Source of the DNA: Pyrinomonadaceae bacterium
Lineage (GTDB): Bacteria > Acidobacteriota > Blastocatellia > Pyrinomonadales > Pyrinomonadaceae
Reading direction: 5' to 3'
Assembly (NCBI GenBank): GCA_021463165.1
Contig: JAJTWY010000009.1
Location: 1 to 64,000 of the forward strand
DNA: 64,000 nt
Shown here: positions 25,282 to 33,631 of the stretch, piece by piece
Position numbering within the stretch: the first letter of the stretch is position 1
Layout: the number at the start of each line of letters is the position of its first letter
Notes under the pieces: generated by a model
The model's input: the letters and a program-made list of their open reading frames with translations, nothing else
Databases searched by the model: none
What the model was told of the DNA's origin: nothing
Position numbers and translations under genes: made by a program

Positions 25282-26817
25282 ATGTCGCCTGAGAATTCAA
25301 GAACGAAATCCCTCGTGATTCTCCTGCTCTGCTTAGTGCATACGGCGATAGCTGTTACGATCTCCTTGACCTTGAATATCTGGGTCGATGAAGCCTCGAC
25401 GCTTCATGCAACGCAGAACGGAATTCTGTTTGCATTGCAAACGGCCCTCACCGAACAAAAGCAAGCCCCTCTATACTTCTGGATCGTCAGCCTCTGGCGT
25501 TACCTCGACCAATCGATCTTCTTCGCACGGCTCTTCTCGATCCTTTGCAGCATTGGCGCGATCCTGATGCTCGCACGGCTGGCGAAAAGGTTTTTCGCAG
25601 CCAAGGGCGTGATCCTTGTTGCGGCCTTCGCAGCTCTGCACCCATTCTTGTTCTGGGCGAGCTCTGAGATCCGTGTTTACTCGCTGGTAGTGCTGCTCTC
25701 GGTGATCCTCATATCCCTGTTTTTCGAGGCGTTCTATCCTACTGGTGATGTGAGATCGACCCGATCTGCCGAGATTTGGTTCCTGATAGCGACCATAACG
25801 GCCCTTTATACTAATTATTATCTCGGGTTTCTCATCGCCGGTTTTTTCATTGCCCTCGTCGTCGATCGGCGGTGGGGAGCAATTTGGAAGTTCATGCTTC
25901 TAATGCTGATCGCCGGGCTCGCCTTCGTCCCGCTTGCGTTGACTGTCGGGTCGGAAATGCAGTCGAGAAACGCAGGTTACCACGAATCGCGTTCTATCAT
26001 TACAGGGGTTAAGATCGTATGGAATCACATTCTTACCTTTATTCTCCCAACTGAGATCTATACGCCCGAGCAGGCTACCCTCGCCTCCATTGCAAGGCTG
26101 TGGCTGGTTAGAGCGGGATTGATATTACTTGCCGCAGTAACTTTTCATAAGCGGCGAAATATTAGCGTTGAGACGGTTTCGCTCGCCAGTATTGTCGGCA
26201 CGATCGCCGCGTTCATGGTCGCGGCCAGCTTGCTCGTCGGCCCCTCGCTCGTCGTGATCAGGCATGCATCGATCCTCTTCATTCCGGTTGTCCTGTTTGC
26301 GGCCTTGATAATTCGGGATGTAGCGAAAGATGGCTCGGAAAGGCTCAAGAATATCACCATGGGAGGAGCTGCGATCGTCGTATTATGTTTTTTTGCCTAT
26401 GGGATCGGCAACCTTTATCCCGCGTGGACCAAACGCGGTGATTGGGCGCGAGCGAGTCGGTTTATCGAGGAGAACGGAACCCCCGGCCAGCCGATCGCGG
26501 TATTTCCGGTCTATGACGCCCTTGTACCCCAGTTTTCATACAACGGACCGAATCAGATCGTCCCCGGGGCGGGTTATTTCACCTTTGTACCGGAAGCCCC
26601 CGAAGGCTCACCTGATCGATTCGCGAGTCAGATAGAGTTCCTTATCGCGGAAATACCGAAGGACGCCGCCCACGTTTGGCTCTCGGTCAGCGACTGGTGT
26701 GAGAAGGGCGAAACCTGCAGGCCGTTGCAAAATTACGTTGAAGCAAACTACACTATTGAGATCGAGAAGGATTTTTATCACCAGAAGCTGTACCTGCTCA
26801 AAAGGAAGAGCCAATGA
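25282..26817 (+). CDS. GT39/ArnT-like integral membrane glycosyltransferase
   Basis: A 511-residue GT-C fold protein with a long run of hydrophobic segments from about residue 12 to 390 and a soluble C-terminal part of about 110 residues. The first periplasmic loop carries NIWVDEAST, where Asp-Glu is the expected catalytic/metal motif of ArnT, PMT and related lipid-phosphate-sugar transferases. APLYFWIVSLW is the conserved loop segment that follows. It probably transfers a sugar from a polyprenyl carrier to a surface acceptor. Its last codons overlap the next start as ATGA, so the following zinc-ribbon gene is translationally coupled. Confidence 0.8.
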   Translation: MSPENSRTKSLVILLLCLVHTAIAVTISLTLNIWVDEASTLHATQNGILFALQTALTEQKQAPLYFWIVSLWRYLDQSIFFARLFSILCSIGAILMLARLAKRFFAAKGVILVAAFAALHPFLFWASSEIRVYSLVVLLSVILISLFFEAFYPTGDVRSTRSAEIWFLIATITALYTNYYLGFLIAGFFIALVVDRRWGAIWKFMLLMLIAGLAFVPLALTVGSEMQSRNAGYHESRSIITGVKIVWNHILTFILPTEIYTPEQATLASIARLWLVRAGLILLAAVTFHKRRNISVETVSLASIVGTIAAFMVAASLLVGPSLVVIRHASILFIPVVLFAALIIRDVAKDGSERLKNITMGGAAIVVLCFFAYGIGNLYPAWTKRGDWARASRFIEENGTPGQPIAVFPVYDALVPQFSYNGPNQIVPGAGYFTFVPEAPEGSPDRFASQIEFLIAEIPKDAAHVWLSVSDWCEKGETCRPLQNYVEANYTIEIEKDFYHQKLYLLKRKSQ

Positions 26818-27023
26818 CAGTATCGATCGACTCCAAGACACTATCCAAACCCACCGTCCGCTGTGCTGAATGCGACCGCGAGGTCGAGCATTACAATACC
26901 TTTCTCTCTCCTACGAACGAACTTAGAACAGTTTGTTGGCAGTGCCTTGCTCGTGAGGAGAAGGGCTTTAATGCTGACCGCGGATTCTTTCGCAGGGGCC
27001 GCCGGGGCGTGATACCGAGGTAA
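26814..27023 (+). CDS. Small CxxC/CxxC zinc-ribbon-like protein, unknown
   Basis: A 69-residue protein with two Cys pairs, VRCAECDREV and VCWQCLARE, that would form one zinc site, followed by an Arg/Gly-rich basic tail (FFRRGRRGVIPR). It may bind nucleic acid or the ribosome. It overlaps the upstream transferase gene by four bases (ATGA), and peptide deformylase follows three bases after its stop, so the three genes are probably one transcript. No family name is recognised. Confidence 0.7.
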   Translation: MTVSIDSKTLSKPTVRCAECDREVEHYNTFLSPTNELRTVCWQCLAREEKGFNADRGFFRRGRRGVIPR

Positions 27024-27026
27024 TAG

Positions 27027-27518
27027 ATGGGGGTCCGGAAGATCACCGAGTATCCCGAATCGGTTCTCGCTCAGGTCGGCCAGCCTGTAAGTGAGTTTGA
27101 CGGGGCGCTCGCCGACTTGTGTTCGGACATGTTTGACACGATGTATGCTGCCGAAGGCGTCGGACTCGCGGCTCCGCAGATCGGGCTGAATCTACGGCTG
27201 TTCGTGATGGATTGCGACGGTGTAAAGCTGATCGCCGCCAACCCTGAGATAGTTGCTTCTGAGGGCGAGCAGTCCGGCCAGGAAGGCTGTCTCTCGGTAG
27301 GCAAGGTCCCGGCAGTCGTTGTCCGTGCGGAGACGGTCACTCTAAAAGCCCAGGATGAAAAAGGCGAATGGTACGAGAAAACCGCGACCGGTTACGCCGC
27401 CCGATGCTTTCTCCACGAAACCGATCACTGCGACGGCAAACTCTTCATCGACCATCTTCCCAAAATGAGGCGTGATATGGTCGTGAAAAGATTCAAAAAA
27501 GAAAAGAATTGGAAGTAG
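27027..27518 (+). CDS. def: Peptide deformylase
   Basis: A 163-residue metalloenzyme that removes formyl groups from nascent N-terminal methionine. The three motifs are GVGLAAPQIG (residues 44-53), EGCLSVG (metal Cys) and FLHETDHCDG (HExxH metal and base). The family is normally 150-200 residues, so this is full length. The start is tightly linked to the small zinc-ribbon gene upstream. A short GCCAC/GTGGC stem follows at about 27535-27553. The rest of the 227-base spacer to the next gene holds nothing recognised. Confidence 0.95.
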   Translation: MGVRKITEYPESVLAQVGQPVSEFDGALADLCSDMFDTMYAAEGVGLAAPQIGLNLRLFVMDCDGVKLIAANPEIVASEGEQSGQEGCLSVGKVPAVVVRAETVTLKAQDEKGEWYEKTATGYAARCFLHETDHCDGKLFIDHLPKMRRDMVVKRFKKEKNWK

Positions 27519-27745
27519 GTTCGGGCGATAAGCGCCACTTTCACGTGTGGCAGTTCACTGTCTGATCGAATAATGTGACCACGCACCCGCTAAGCAGCGG
27601 CCGATGTCAAAAACTGTGCGGCGGAGGTGACCTACGGTGCCAGCCCCTTATACAATAAAGACATCGCTATGCATTACTTTCACATCTTAGACGCAGCTCT
27701 GTGTTTCCTGGAGCTCAGTCATTCTTCAGCAGAGAGAGGGTCACT

Positions 27746-28876
27746 ATGAAAAGGATAGTATTGTCAGTTTCGTTATTCAGTTTGTTTGCTATCTTCAGTA
27801 TTCCGGTTGCCGCACAGTGCGACCCGAGCATTCAGTCGCCGATCAGGTGCGGATATTACACCGAGGGGTATCAGGACGGCGTCAATGATGCGAACAGCAA
27901 TCGCAATCGCGATTACAAACGGTATCGCAATAAGTACGAAAGTAAGTACGAACGCGATTACCGCGATGCGTACAATTCTGGGTTCGATTCGGTAAGGCCG
28001 AGCTATCAGTGGACAAATTCGCAGCGAAACGCTTACGATTCTGGCTACTCGATCGGGCAGAGCGACCGGCGTTCAAACCGTCCGAGGTCGTCCAATGATG
28101 GCTACCGGCAATATGACCAGAATATCAGCCTATATTTCCAACAGGGCTACAACGACGGCTTTGCAAATCGGCCCAGGACCTACGATGTCCCAGTCGACGG
28201 CTCGGCCCCGATCTATCCCCTTCCGCCGGTCGTTCAGCCGCCCTGGGGCGGTGCCGGAACGGCGACCGGAAGCGGTTCGTGGAGCGGTCGCGTTGACGAC
28301 CGTGGCAACATCCTGATCCGTGGGAATCAGGTCTGGGTCGAAAACGTGTCCGGAAATGGAACAACGACGACGTACCAGACTTTGAATGGCGTACTGCCGC
28401 GACGCCCTTCGAACTTTACCGCACGTCGGTCTGATGGCCGAGGGAATGTAAGCGTAGTACAGCAGCCTTCGCGGGAGAACAATTTCACCGCGGTGATCCA
28501 GATCTATGATTCAAACAGCGGTTCGGACAATTACCGTGTGGATTTCTCGTGGACTGCAGCACAGATGGTCGATGAGCCATACAGTGCGGGCAGGGTCAGG
28601 TGGCGAGGCCGTGTTGACCAAACCGCTCACATCATCATTCAGGGATCGGATGTTCAGTCGAGAGACGTTACGATGACCGGCCTGTCAAACGTGAATTTCT
28701 CGATCAACGGCTATCTCGCAAGCCGTCCGGGCAGCGTCAGCGTCCGCAAACGTTCAGGACGCGGGACCGTGACCGTGCTCGAGCAGCCGTCGAGTAGGAA
28801 CGACTACACTGCGATCGTCCAGATATTCGACCCAAGCGGCGGGGCGGACAATTATGAGTTGGAGATAGATTGGTAA
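27746..28876 (+). CDS. Secreted protein with two copies of an uncharacterised beta domain
   Basis: A 376-residue exported protein (signal peptide to about residue 23, ending PVAAQ). Residues 30-150 carry three Gly/Tyr/Asp repeats: GYYTEGYQDGVNDA, NAYDSGYSIGQSD and FQQGYNDGFANRP. A Pro-rich linker follows, then two copies of a domain of about 90 residues: W-x-GRVD-x(4)-I-I-x-G-x(10)-V-G ... RRSDGRGNVSVVQQPS ... FTAVIQIYD ... DNYRVDFSW, and again KRSGRGTVTVLEQPS ... YTAIVQIFD ... DNYELEIDW. AGAGGG before the ATG at 27746 fixes the start. I know no function for this domain. Confidence 0.7.
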   Translation: MKRIVLSVSLFSLFAIFSIPVAAQCDPSIQSPIRCGYYTEGYQDGVNDANSNRNRDYKRYRNKYESKYERDYRDAYNSGFDSVRPSYQWTNSQRNAYDSGYSIGQSDRRSNRPRSSNDGYRQYDQNISLYFQQGYNDGFANRPRTYDVPVDGSAPIYPLPPVVQPPWGGAGTATGSGSWSGRVDDRGNILIRGNQVWVENVSGNGTTTTYQTLNGVLPRRPSNFTARRSDGRGNVSVVQQPSRENNFTAVIQIYDSNSGSDNYRVDFSWTAAQMVDEPYSAGRVRWRGRVDQTAHIIIQGSDVQSRDVTMTGLSNVNFSINGYLASRPGSVSVRKRSGRGTVTVLEQPSSRNDYTAIVQIFDPSGGADNYELEIDW

Positions 28877-28905
28877 ACGAGTTATATCGTTCCGCCACCG
28901 CTGTT

Positions 28906-29532
28906 TTAGGTACGTTTGCTGAATAAGGTTCGGAAGACGGGGAGTCCTTTGTCTTCGACTGCTTTCTCTCGTTCCGTTTTTATCGGAAAGGGATTAGTGG
29001 AGATCATTTGTTCCGAGAGCCGCCCTTCGGCACGAAAGAGCGGGAACATCTCGTCCGCCAGAAACTCAATATCGGTCTGAACAAATATCTTCCCGTCGGG
29101 CGCGAGCTTGTTGACGACCGTCTCTACGAGCTCGGCGTTGACCATCCGGCGCTTGGCGTGTTTCTTCTTGAACCATGGGTCCGGGAACTGGATCGTGACC
29201 ATCTGCAAGCGATCCGACGGCACGTCTGTTAGCAGCCGGCCGAGCCAGAGCATTGCGTTGCAGAAGCAGTAGTGGAGATTGGTCAGCCCTGCCTCGGCGG
29301 CCAGACGATTGGCTTCATCAACGAGCGGCTCACGGATCTCGACCCCGAGAAAATTCCATTCCGGCTCTTCGGCAGCCATTTTGAGTATGAACCGCCCTCT
29401 CGCACAACCGATGTCAAGATGCAATGGCTTTTCTTCATCGGCAAACACCGCCGCAAGATCGATAGGCCTGGGAGCCTGACGAAAGTAGGGCGAAAGAGGA
29501 TTGACATGCTGATGAACGCGAACTCGTGCCAT
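28906..29532 (-). CDS. trmB: tRNA (guanine-N7)-methyltransferase
   Basis: A 208-residue SAM-dependent enzyme making m7G46 in tRNA. The SAM motif is LHLDIGCARGRFILKMA. NFLGVEIREPLVDEAN and VTIQFPDPWFKKKHAKRRMVN are the family signature (PDPWxKKxHxKRR). The tail with FPIKTEREKAVEDKGLPVFRTLF is also typical. It is the last gene of a minus-strand run of fabG, rhomboid and trmB. Confidence 0.94.
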   Translation of the reverse strand: MARVRVHQHVNPLSPYFRQAPRPIDLAAVFADEEKPLHLDIGCARGRFILKMAAEEPEWNFLGVEIREPLVDEANRLAAEAGLTNLHYCFCNAMLWLGRLLTDVPSDRLQMVTIQFPDPWFKKKHAKRRMVNAELVETVVNKLAPDGKIFVQTDIEFLADEMFPLFRAEGRLSEQMISTNPFPIKTEREKAVEDKGLPVFRTLFSKRT

Positions 29533-29619
29533 GGTTTCTGAGTCTAAGTGAGAGACAAGAGCGGCGGCATCATGTCGCCAAAATCTTTGAACGCTTGAAA
29601 GTAGCGGCTCCGCGCGATC

Positions 29620-30354
29620 TCAGACGACCCGCAGCATCAAAAGAACACTGAATCCACATGCAGCAAGATAGATCCCTAACGACCCGAGCCCGCTGAACTC
29701 GACCACGCTTCCCGCTTCGCGCGGATCGGCATACTCATCGGCCGGTATCTGCAGGAACGCATAAACAGCGCCCGTCACCAGTCCGCCGATGTGGGCGAAA
29801 TTGTCGATTTGCTGGTAGAGCACGAGGCCGAAGATCAGGATGAAGCCGATATTGATGAGCAGCGATCTTCGAAATTCCGCCGATATGAACTGCCGCCTGC
29901 GAAATGCATAAACGGCCAGATAGCCGACAATTCCAAGGATACCGCCGGAAGCTCCCACAGAACGCCCGTCCGGCATAAATATCAGGCTCAAGATCCCGCC
30001 CCCGATCGCCGAGAGCAGAAAGACGTTTGCCAGATGCGCGCGGTTCGAGAGCATTTCAACGATCCTGCCGAAGCTGTAGAACGCATAGCTGTTCATCGCG
30101 ACGTGCATCAGGCTGCCGTGAACGGTAGCACCGGTCAGGATACGCCAATACTCATGCCCGTTGATAAAAGCGAGCTTGTCGAAGCTCGTTGCTTCGGTCG
30201 AAACCTCAAAGCCCGTACCCAACTGGACGAGAAAAACGATAGCCGTCGCAACCACGAGCAGGATCGTGTAATACGGCACAGGCGGACGATAAACGACCTG
30301 CTCCTCCGAGCTCTCGTCCGTCAACTGCTCTTCGTCTTGGTATTGGAGTGACAT
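29620..30354 (-). CDS. Rhomboid-family intramembrane serine protease
   Basis: A 244-residue membrane protein with about six to seven hydrophobic segments after a 28-residue acidic cytoplasmic N-terminus. The catalytic Ser is in GASGGILG and the catalytic His in NFAHIGGLVTG. HGSLMHVAMNSYAFYSFG supplies the oxyanion Asn and the HxxxN motif of helix 2. It lies 32 bases after fabG and 87 before trmB. The substrate is unknown. Confidence 0.9.
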   Translation of the reverse strand: MSLQYQDEEQLTDESSEEQVVYRPPVPYYTILLVVATAIVFLVQLGTGFEVSTEATSFDKLAFINGHEYWRILTGATVHGSLMHVAMNSYAFYSFGRIVEMLSNRAHLANVFLLSAIGGGILSLIFMPDGRSVGASGGILGIVGYLAVYAFRRRQFISAEFRRSLLINIGFILIFGLVLYQQIDNFAHIGGLVTGAVYAFLQIPADEYADPREAGSVVEFSGLGSLGIYLAACGFSVLLMLRVV

Positions 30355-30386
30355 GTCCGCTTGCTCTTCGCTGACAACTTACAGAG

Positions 30387-31142
30387 TTAGATAGCTACAC
30401 CCCCGTCCGGTTGAATCACCTGACCTGTAATGTAGGCCGCCGAGGGCGACAGCATAAAGCATGCGATCTCGGCGACTTCCTGCACATTGCCGAGCCTGCC
30501 GAGCGGGATCGAGGCAAGGATCTTTTCGCGGTAATCCGCGTTCATTTCGGCGGCCATTTCGGTCTCAATGAGGCCGAGTGCGAGAGCGTTGACGGTTATC
30601 TTCCGGCTGGCGACCTCTTTTGCGAGGGACTTTGTCAGGCCGATCATGCCTGCCTTCGATGCCGAGTAGTTCGACTGTCCGAGCATGCCTGTGACGCCTG
30701 AGATCGATGAGATATTTAGGATCGAACCACCATTCTCGTTACGCATCATCGGACGAACAGCCGCCTTTGAGAAGTTCCACGCACCCTTGAGATTAGTATC
30801 GATTACAGCATCCCAATCTTCTTCCTTCATTCGAAGGATCAGCTGGTCACGCGTGATCCCGGCGTTGTTCACCAGATGATCGACGCTCCCAAATTCAGCC
30901 ACGACCGCCTTAACGAACTCAGCCGCTGCATCCGTATTCGCAACGTCACACTGCTCGGCAAAGGCTTTTACACCCAGGCCTTCGACCTCCGCTTTCAGGC
31001 TTTCCGCCTCCGCGGCACTCTTCGAGTAGTTGAATGCAACATTCGCCCCTCGCCGCGCCAGCTCCAGCACAATGGCCCGCCCGATCCCACGCGTCCCGCC
31101 GGTAACAATAGCCGCTTTTCCGTCAAACTGTTTTTCGCTCAA
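30387..31142 (-). CDS. fabG: 3-oxoacyl-[acyl-carrier-protein] reductase family SDR
   Basis: A 251-residue short-chain dehydrogenase that reduces 3-oxoacyl-ACP with NADPH in fatty acid elongation. VTGGTRGIGRAI is the cofactor motif, NNAGIT follows strand 4, and SISGVTGMLGQSNYSASKAG holds the catalytic Ser and the Tyr-x3-Lys. LGLIETEM and YITGQVIQPDGGVAI complete the family pattern. The start is a TTG with GAGGA eight bases upstream; there is no ATG near the N-terminus. A role in another SDR pathway cannot be excluded, because fabD, acpP and fabF are not adjacent. Confidence 0.88.
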   Translation of the reverse strand: MSEKQFDGKAAIVTGGTRGIGRAIVLELARRGANVAFNYSKSAAEAESLKAEVEGLGVKAFAEQCDVANTDAAAEFVKAVVAEFGSVDHLVNNAGITRDQLILRMKEEDWDAVIDTNLKGAWNFSKAAVRPMMRNENGGSILNISSISGVTGMLGQSNYSASKAGMIGLTKSLAKEVASRKITVNALALGLIETEMAAEMNADYREKILASIPLGRLGNVQEVAEIACFMLSPSAAYITGQVIQPDGGVAI

Positions 31143-31293
31143 GTATTTGTCCTCAGCCCATTAGATAAGGAGCTATGATACACCATCGCAAACAATGATT
31201 CGAACATTGCGGCATCCTATCGTGTTCCGGAATAGAAGCTGGAAGTTGGTGGACGTATCGAGGTCTCGATGGATCCCTGACAAATAGAGGTAT

Positions 31294-31667
31294 TGGTGGA
31301 GGCGGCGGGAATCGAACCCGCATCCAAAGGTTGCGACCAGTGAAATCTACACGTTTAGTCGATTCACTTGAATTTCGTCTTTCGAGAGCAGATGAACCGA
31401 CAAGACCTCTCGAAAGGCTAACCCGGCTAACATTTAAGCCACATCCGCAGGTGGTGGACGTGCCCGAGCCTGAACTGAGTTATGCCACGGCCGGTCGCAT
31501 CAGGCGGACTTCCGGTGTGACATTGCTGTAGCTAAAGTTAATTAGGCAGCAAGAGCTAATTCTTGATTAGCATTTGTTTTTGCAGCAGTTGTTTTAACGA
31601 GCTAACCACGCAAGCCCGACGTGCATTCAAAGATCTATACAAGCCCCTGTCGAAGCCTGTCGCCCCC
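31294..31667 (-). ncRNA. ssrA: Transfer-messenger RNA (tmRNA)
   Basis: A 374-base tmRNA. The tRNA-like ends pair as an acceptor stem, GGGGGCG at the 5' end (31667-31661) with CGCCTCC near the 3' end, including one G-U pair, followed by an encoded ACCA. The T-arm segment CGGGTTCGATTCCCGC lies next to the 3' end. The tag reading frame gives AKTNANQELALAA and a TAA stop, after a resume GCA codon, with the hallmark ALAA end. It rescues stalled ribosomes with SmpB, which is not in this window. Confidence 0.97.
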
Positions 31668-31742
31668 ACGAGGAAGGTCAGTCTACAATATTCAGATGAT
31701 TATTCCAAAGCAAGCGATGCTTACGTTAGTATTGTACGGGCA

Positions 31743-32198
31743 ATGGATCTTTTTGAACTGACAACCGAACCGCTCGACATCACGGCGATCTCCCGACGCG
31801 TGGTTCCGCCGGAATGCGGGGCAACGGTCACTCTCGATGGCTATGCGCGGAGATTCACGCGCGATAGGGTGACGGGCCAGGTACGCGAGGCCGAACATCT
31901 CGTTTACGAGGCTTATGAACCGATGGCTTTGAAGGAGATGGGAAAGCTCATCGAACGGGCAAAGGGCGAGTTTGAAATATCAAACGTCGCCATCGTCCAT
32001 CGTCTCGGCAAACTGGAGATCGGCGAAACGAGCGTGGTGATCTCGGTTGCCGCTCCACACCGCAAGGCGGCGTTCGCTGCCTGTGAATGGATAATACGGG
32101 AACTGAAACGCACCGTTCCTATCTGGAAAAAAGAGGTCTATGCTGACGGCGAGGAGTGGATCGAGGGGGCGGACCCACCTGCCGTATCCGCCGGCTGA
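31743..32198 (+). CDS. moaE: Molybdopterin synthase catalytic subunit
   Basis: A 151-residue MoaE that, with MoaD thiocarboxylate, converts precursor Z to molybdopterin. Diagnostic parts are VAIVHRLGKLEIGE (HR pair), VVISVAAPHRKAAFAACEWII and LKRTVPIWKKE with the two catalytic lysines (Lys122 and Lys129). The ATG at 31743 is the proper start. The open frame extends upstream to 31563, but that part lies inside the tmRNA and has no MoaE similarity. moaD lies about 1.1 kb away on the other strand. Confidence 0.93.
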   Translation: MDLFELTTEPLDITAISRRVVPPECGATVTLDGYARRFTRDRVTGQVREAEHLVYEAYEPMALKEMGKLIERAKGEFEISNVAIVHRLGKLEIGETSVVISVAAPHRKAAFAACEWIIRELKRTVPIWKKEVYADGEEWIEGADPPAVSAG

Positions 32199-32215
32199 CC
32201 TGCAGACGCAGATCC

Positions 32216-33127
32216 CTATCTTACAAAGGCATTTGCGGCCGGCTTATCGTCCTTCATGCCGAACTCGACGATCGCACGCCCCTCTGTCGATGTCGCCAGC
32301 GCCCACTTGCCATCTCCGGGACGATAGAACGCTGCGTCGGCATAACCGTCACCGTCGTAATCGCCGGGAACCGGGAGTACGTCGGCCGAACCGAATTTGA
32401 CATAACGCGGTTCATTCGTCGTGCTCAAATAGATATACCAAACACCTTCCGACGGCCGGTAAACAGCAACATCAGCCTTTCCGTCACCATCGTAATCAGC
32501 GGGGACCGGCCTATCGACTGATATTCCCCACTTCATAACAAGATTGCCTTCCTTAGAACGAATGACATGCCAGGTTCCATCGGACGGACGGAACAGAGCG
32601 ATGTCGTCAATGCCGTCACCGTCATAATCGGCAGGAACCGGCCTGTCGCCTTTCAATCCGTACGGGATGGTCACCGAACCGCCCGAAGAAAGGTTTATCC
32701 ACCACTGGCCCTGGCTCTGCCGATAGACCGCCATATCCGCCTTCCCGTCGCCATCGTAGTCAGCGGGCGCCGGAATGTCGAAGCCAAGGCCGTATTTGAC
32801 CTGCAGATGCGTACCCGTCGAGCTCTGGAGGACGTGCCACACACCATCGGACGCACGGTAAACAGCCATATCGGTCCTGCCGTCGCCGTCATAGTCGGCG
32901 GGCACTATCGTGTCGGAAGCGATACCGAATGCCGCCTGCGTCAGGCCTTCCTGCGATCTCGCAATATGCCAACGCCCATCCGCAGGACGGAAGATGGACA
33001 GGTCAGAGCGTCCGTCGCCATCGAAATCGAAGGCGACTGAGCGCCGCTGACCGGTCGCAGCATAAGCCCCCAAACCGGCTGATATAATGAAAAGTAAGCT
33101 AATGAACGCGGATCTTCTCGGATACAT
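32216..33127 (-). CDS. Secreted FG-GAP/VCBS beta-propeller repeat protein
   Basis: A 303-residue exported protein. The signal peptide spans residues 1-26 (FISLLFIISAGLGAYAATGQ). About six to seven repeats of 45-48 residues follow, each with a D-x-DGDG-x-x-D calcium-binding loop such as DYDGDGKAD and then a strand (V/L)-(Y/F)-R-x-S-x-G-x-W. This predicts a beta-propeller. AGGAGGGAG immediately before the ATG at 33127 fixes the start over a longer frame reaching 33247. The partner and role are unknown. It is convergent with moaE. Confidence 0.85.
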   Translation of the reverse strand: MYPRRSAFISLLFIISAGLGAYAATGQRRSVAFDFDGDGRSDLSIFRPADGRWHIARSQEGLTQAAFGIASDTIVPADYDGDGRTDMAVYRASDGVWHVLQSSTGTHLQVKYGLGFDIPAPADYDGDGKADMAVYRQSQGQWWINLSSGGSVTIPYGLKGDRPVPADYDGDGIDDIALFRPSDGTWHVIRSKEGNLVMKWGISVDRPVPADYDGDGKADVAVYRPSEGVWYIYLSTTNEPRYVKFGSADVLPVPGDYDGDGYADAAFYRPGDGKWALATSTEGRAIVEFGMKDDKPAANAFVR

Positions 33128-33294
33128 CTTCTCCCTCCTGGCCTCCCGGCGCTTGTACCAATGATACATCATTGATGGCCGCCGAGGGCGTCGAGATGCC
33201 AGACGCTTTGTCTTTGTCAGCGCGGACGGGAAATTCGTAATGGCCACCTTATTAGCAATTAGATCAGACGTCCGCCGGGATGATACCCGATTTC

Positions 33295-33534
33295 CTAACC
33301 ACCCGAAACTGCCGTAAAGACTGCGATCTCGTCGCCGTCAGCGATCCTTTGCTCGTCTTTAGCAAATTCCTGATTGATGGAAATGTGAAGTTTGTATGCT
33401 GAAAGGCGGGGATATTTGTCAGTGATCGCCTTTAGTGCATCTGAAGCGTTAACGCCGTCGAGCGTGTTCATCTCTATGGCCCGAGCACCTGCAATATCGG
33501 CCGTAGCCCCAAAAAAAAGAACTTTGTTTGGCAT
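33295..33534 (-). CDS. moaD: Molybdopterin synthase sulfur carrier subunit
   Basis: A ubiquitin-fold protein of about 79 residues ending in VFTAVSGG, the C-terminal Gly-Gly that becomes a thiocarboxylate. The N-terminus KVLFFGATADIAGAR and the end DGDEIAVFTAVSGG match MoaD. The ATG at 33534 fits the family; a GTG at 33552 with GAGAG upstream would add six residues. It follows thiS and thiG on the same strand, so two sulfur-carrier proteins share a locus. moaE lies on the opposite strand beyond the FG-GAP gene. Confidence 0.9.
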   Translation of the reverse strand: MPNKVLFFGATADIAGARAIEMNTLDGVNASDALKAITDKYPRLSAYKLHISINQEFAKDEQRIADGDEIAVFTAVSGG

Positions 33535-33631
33535 CTTCCAATGACAGATCACTTGCTCTCAACTCCCGAGCGAGGAACGCCCGGCTGTCGCATCCTGTCT
33601 GACCTCGTCTCGATTGTCACAGTTTCGGTGA

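Noticed and set aside
31563..31742. N-terminal extension of moaE
   Set aside because: The open frame continues upstream of the MoaE start, but this part is antisense to the tmRNA and has no MoaE similarity. The ATG at 31743 matches the family.
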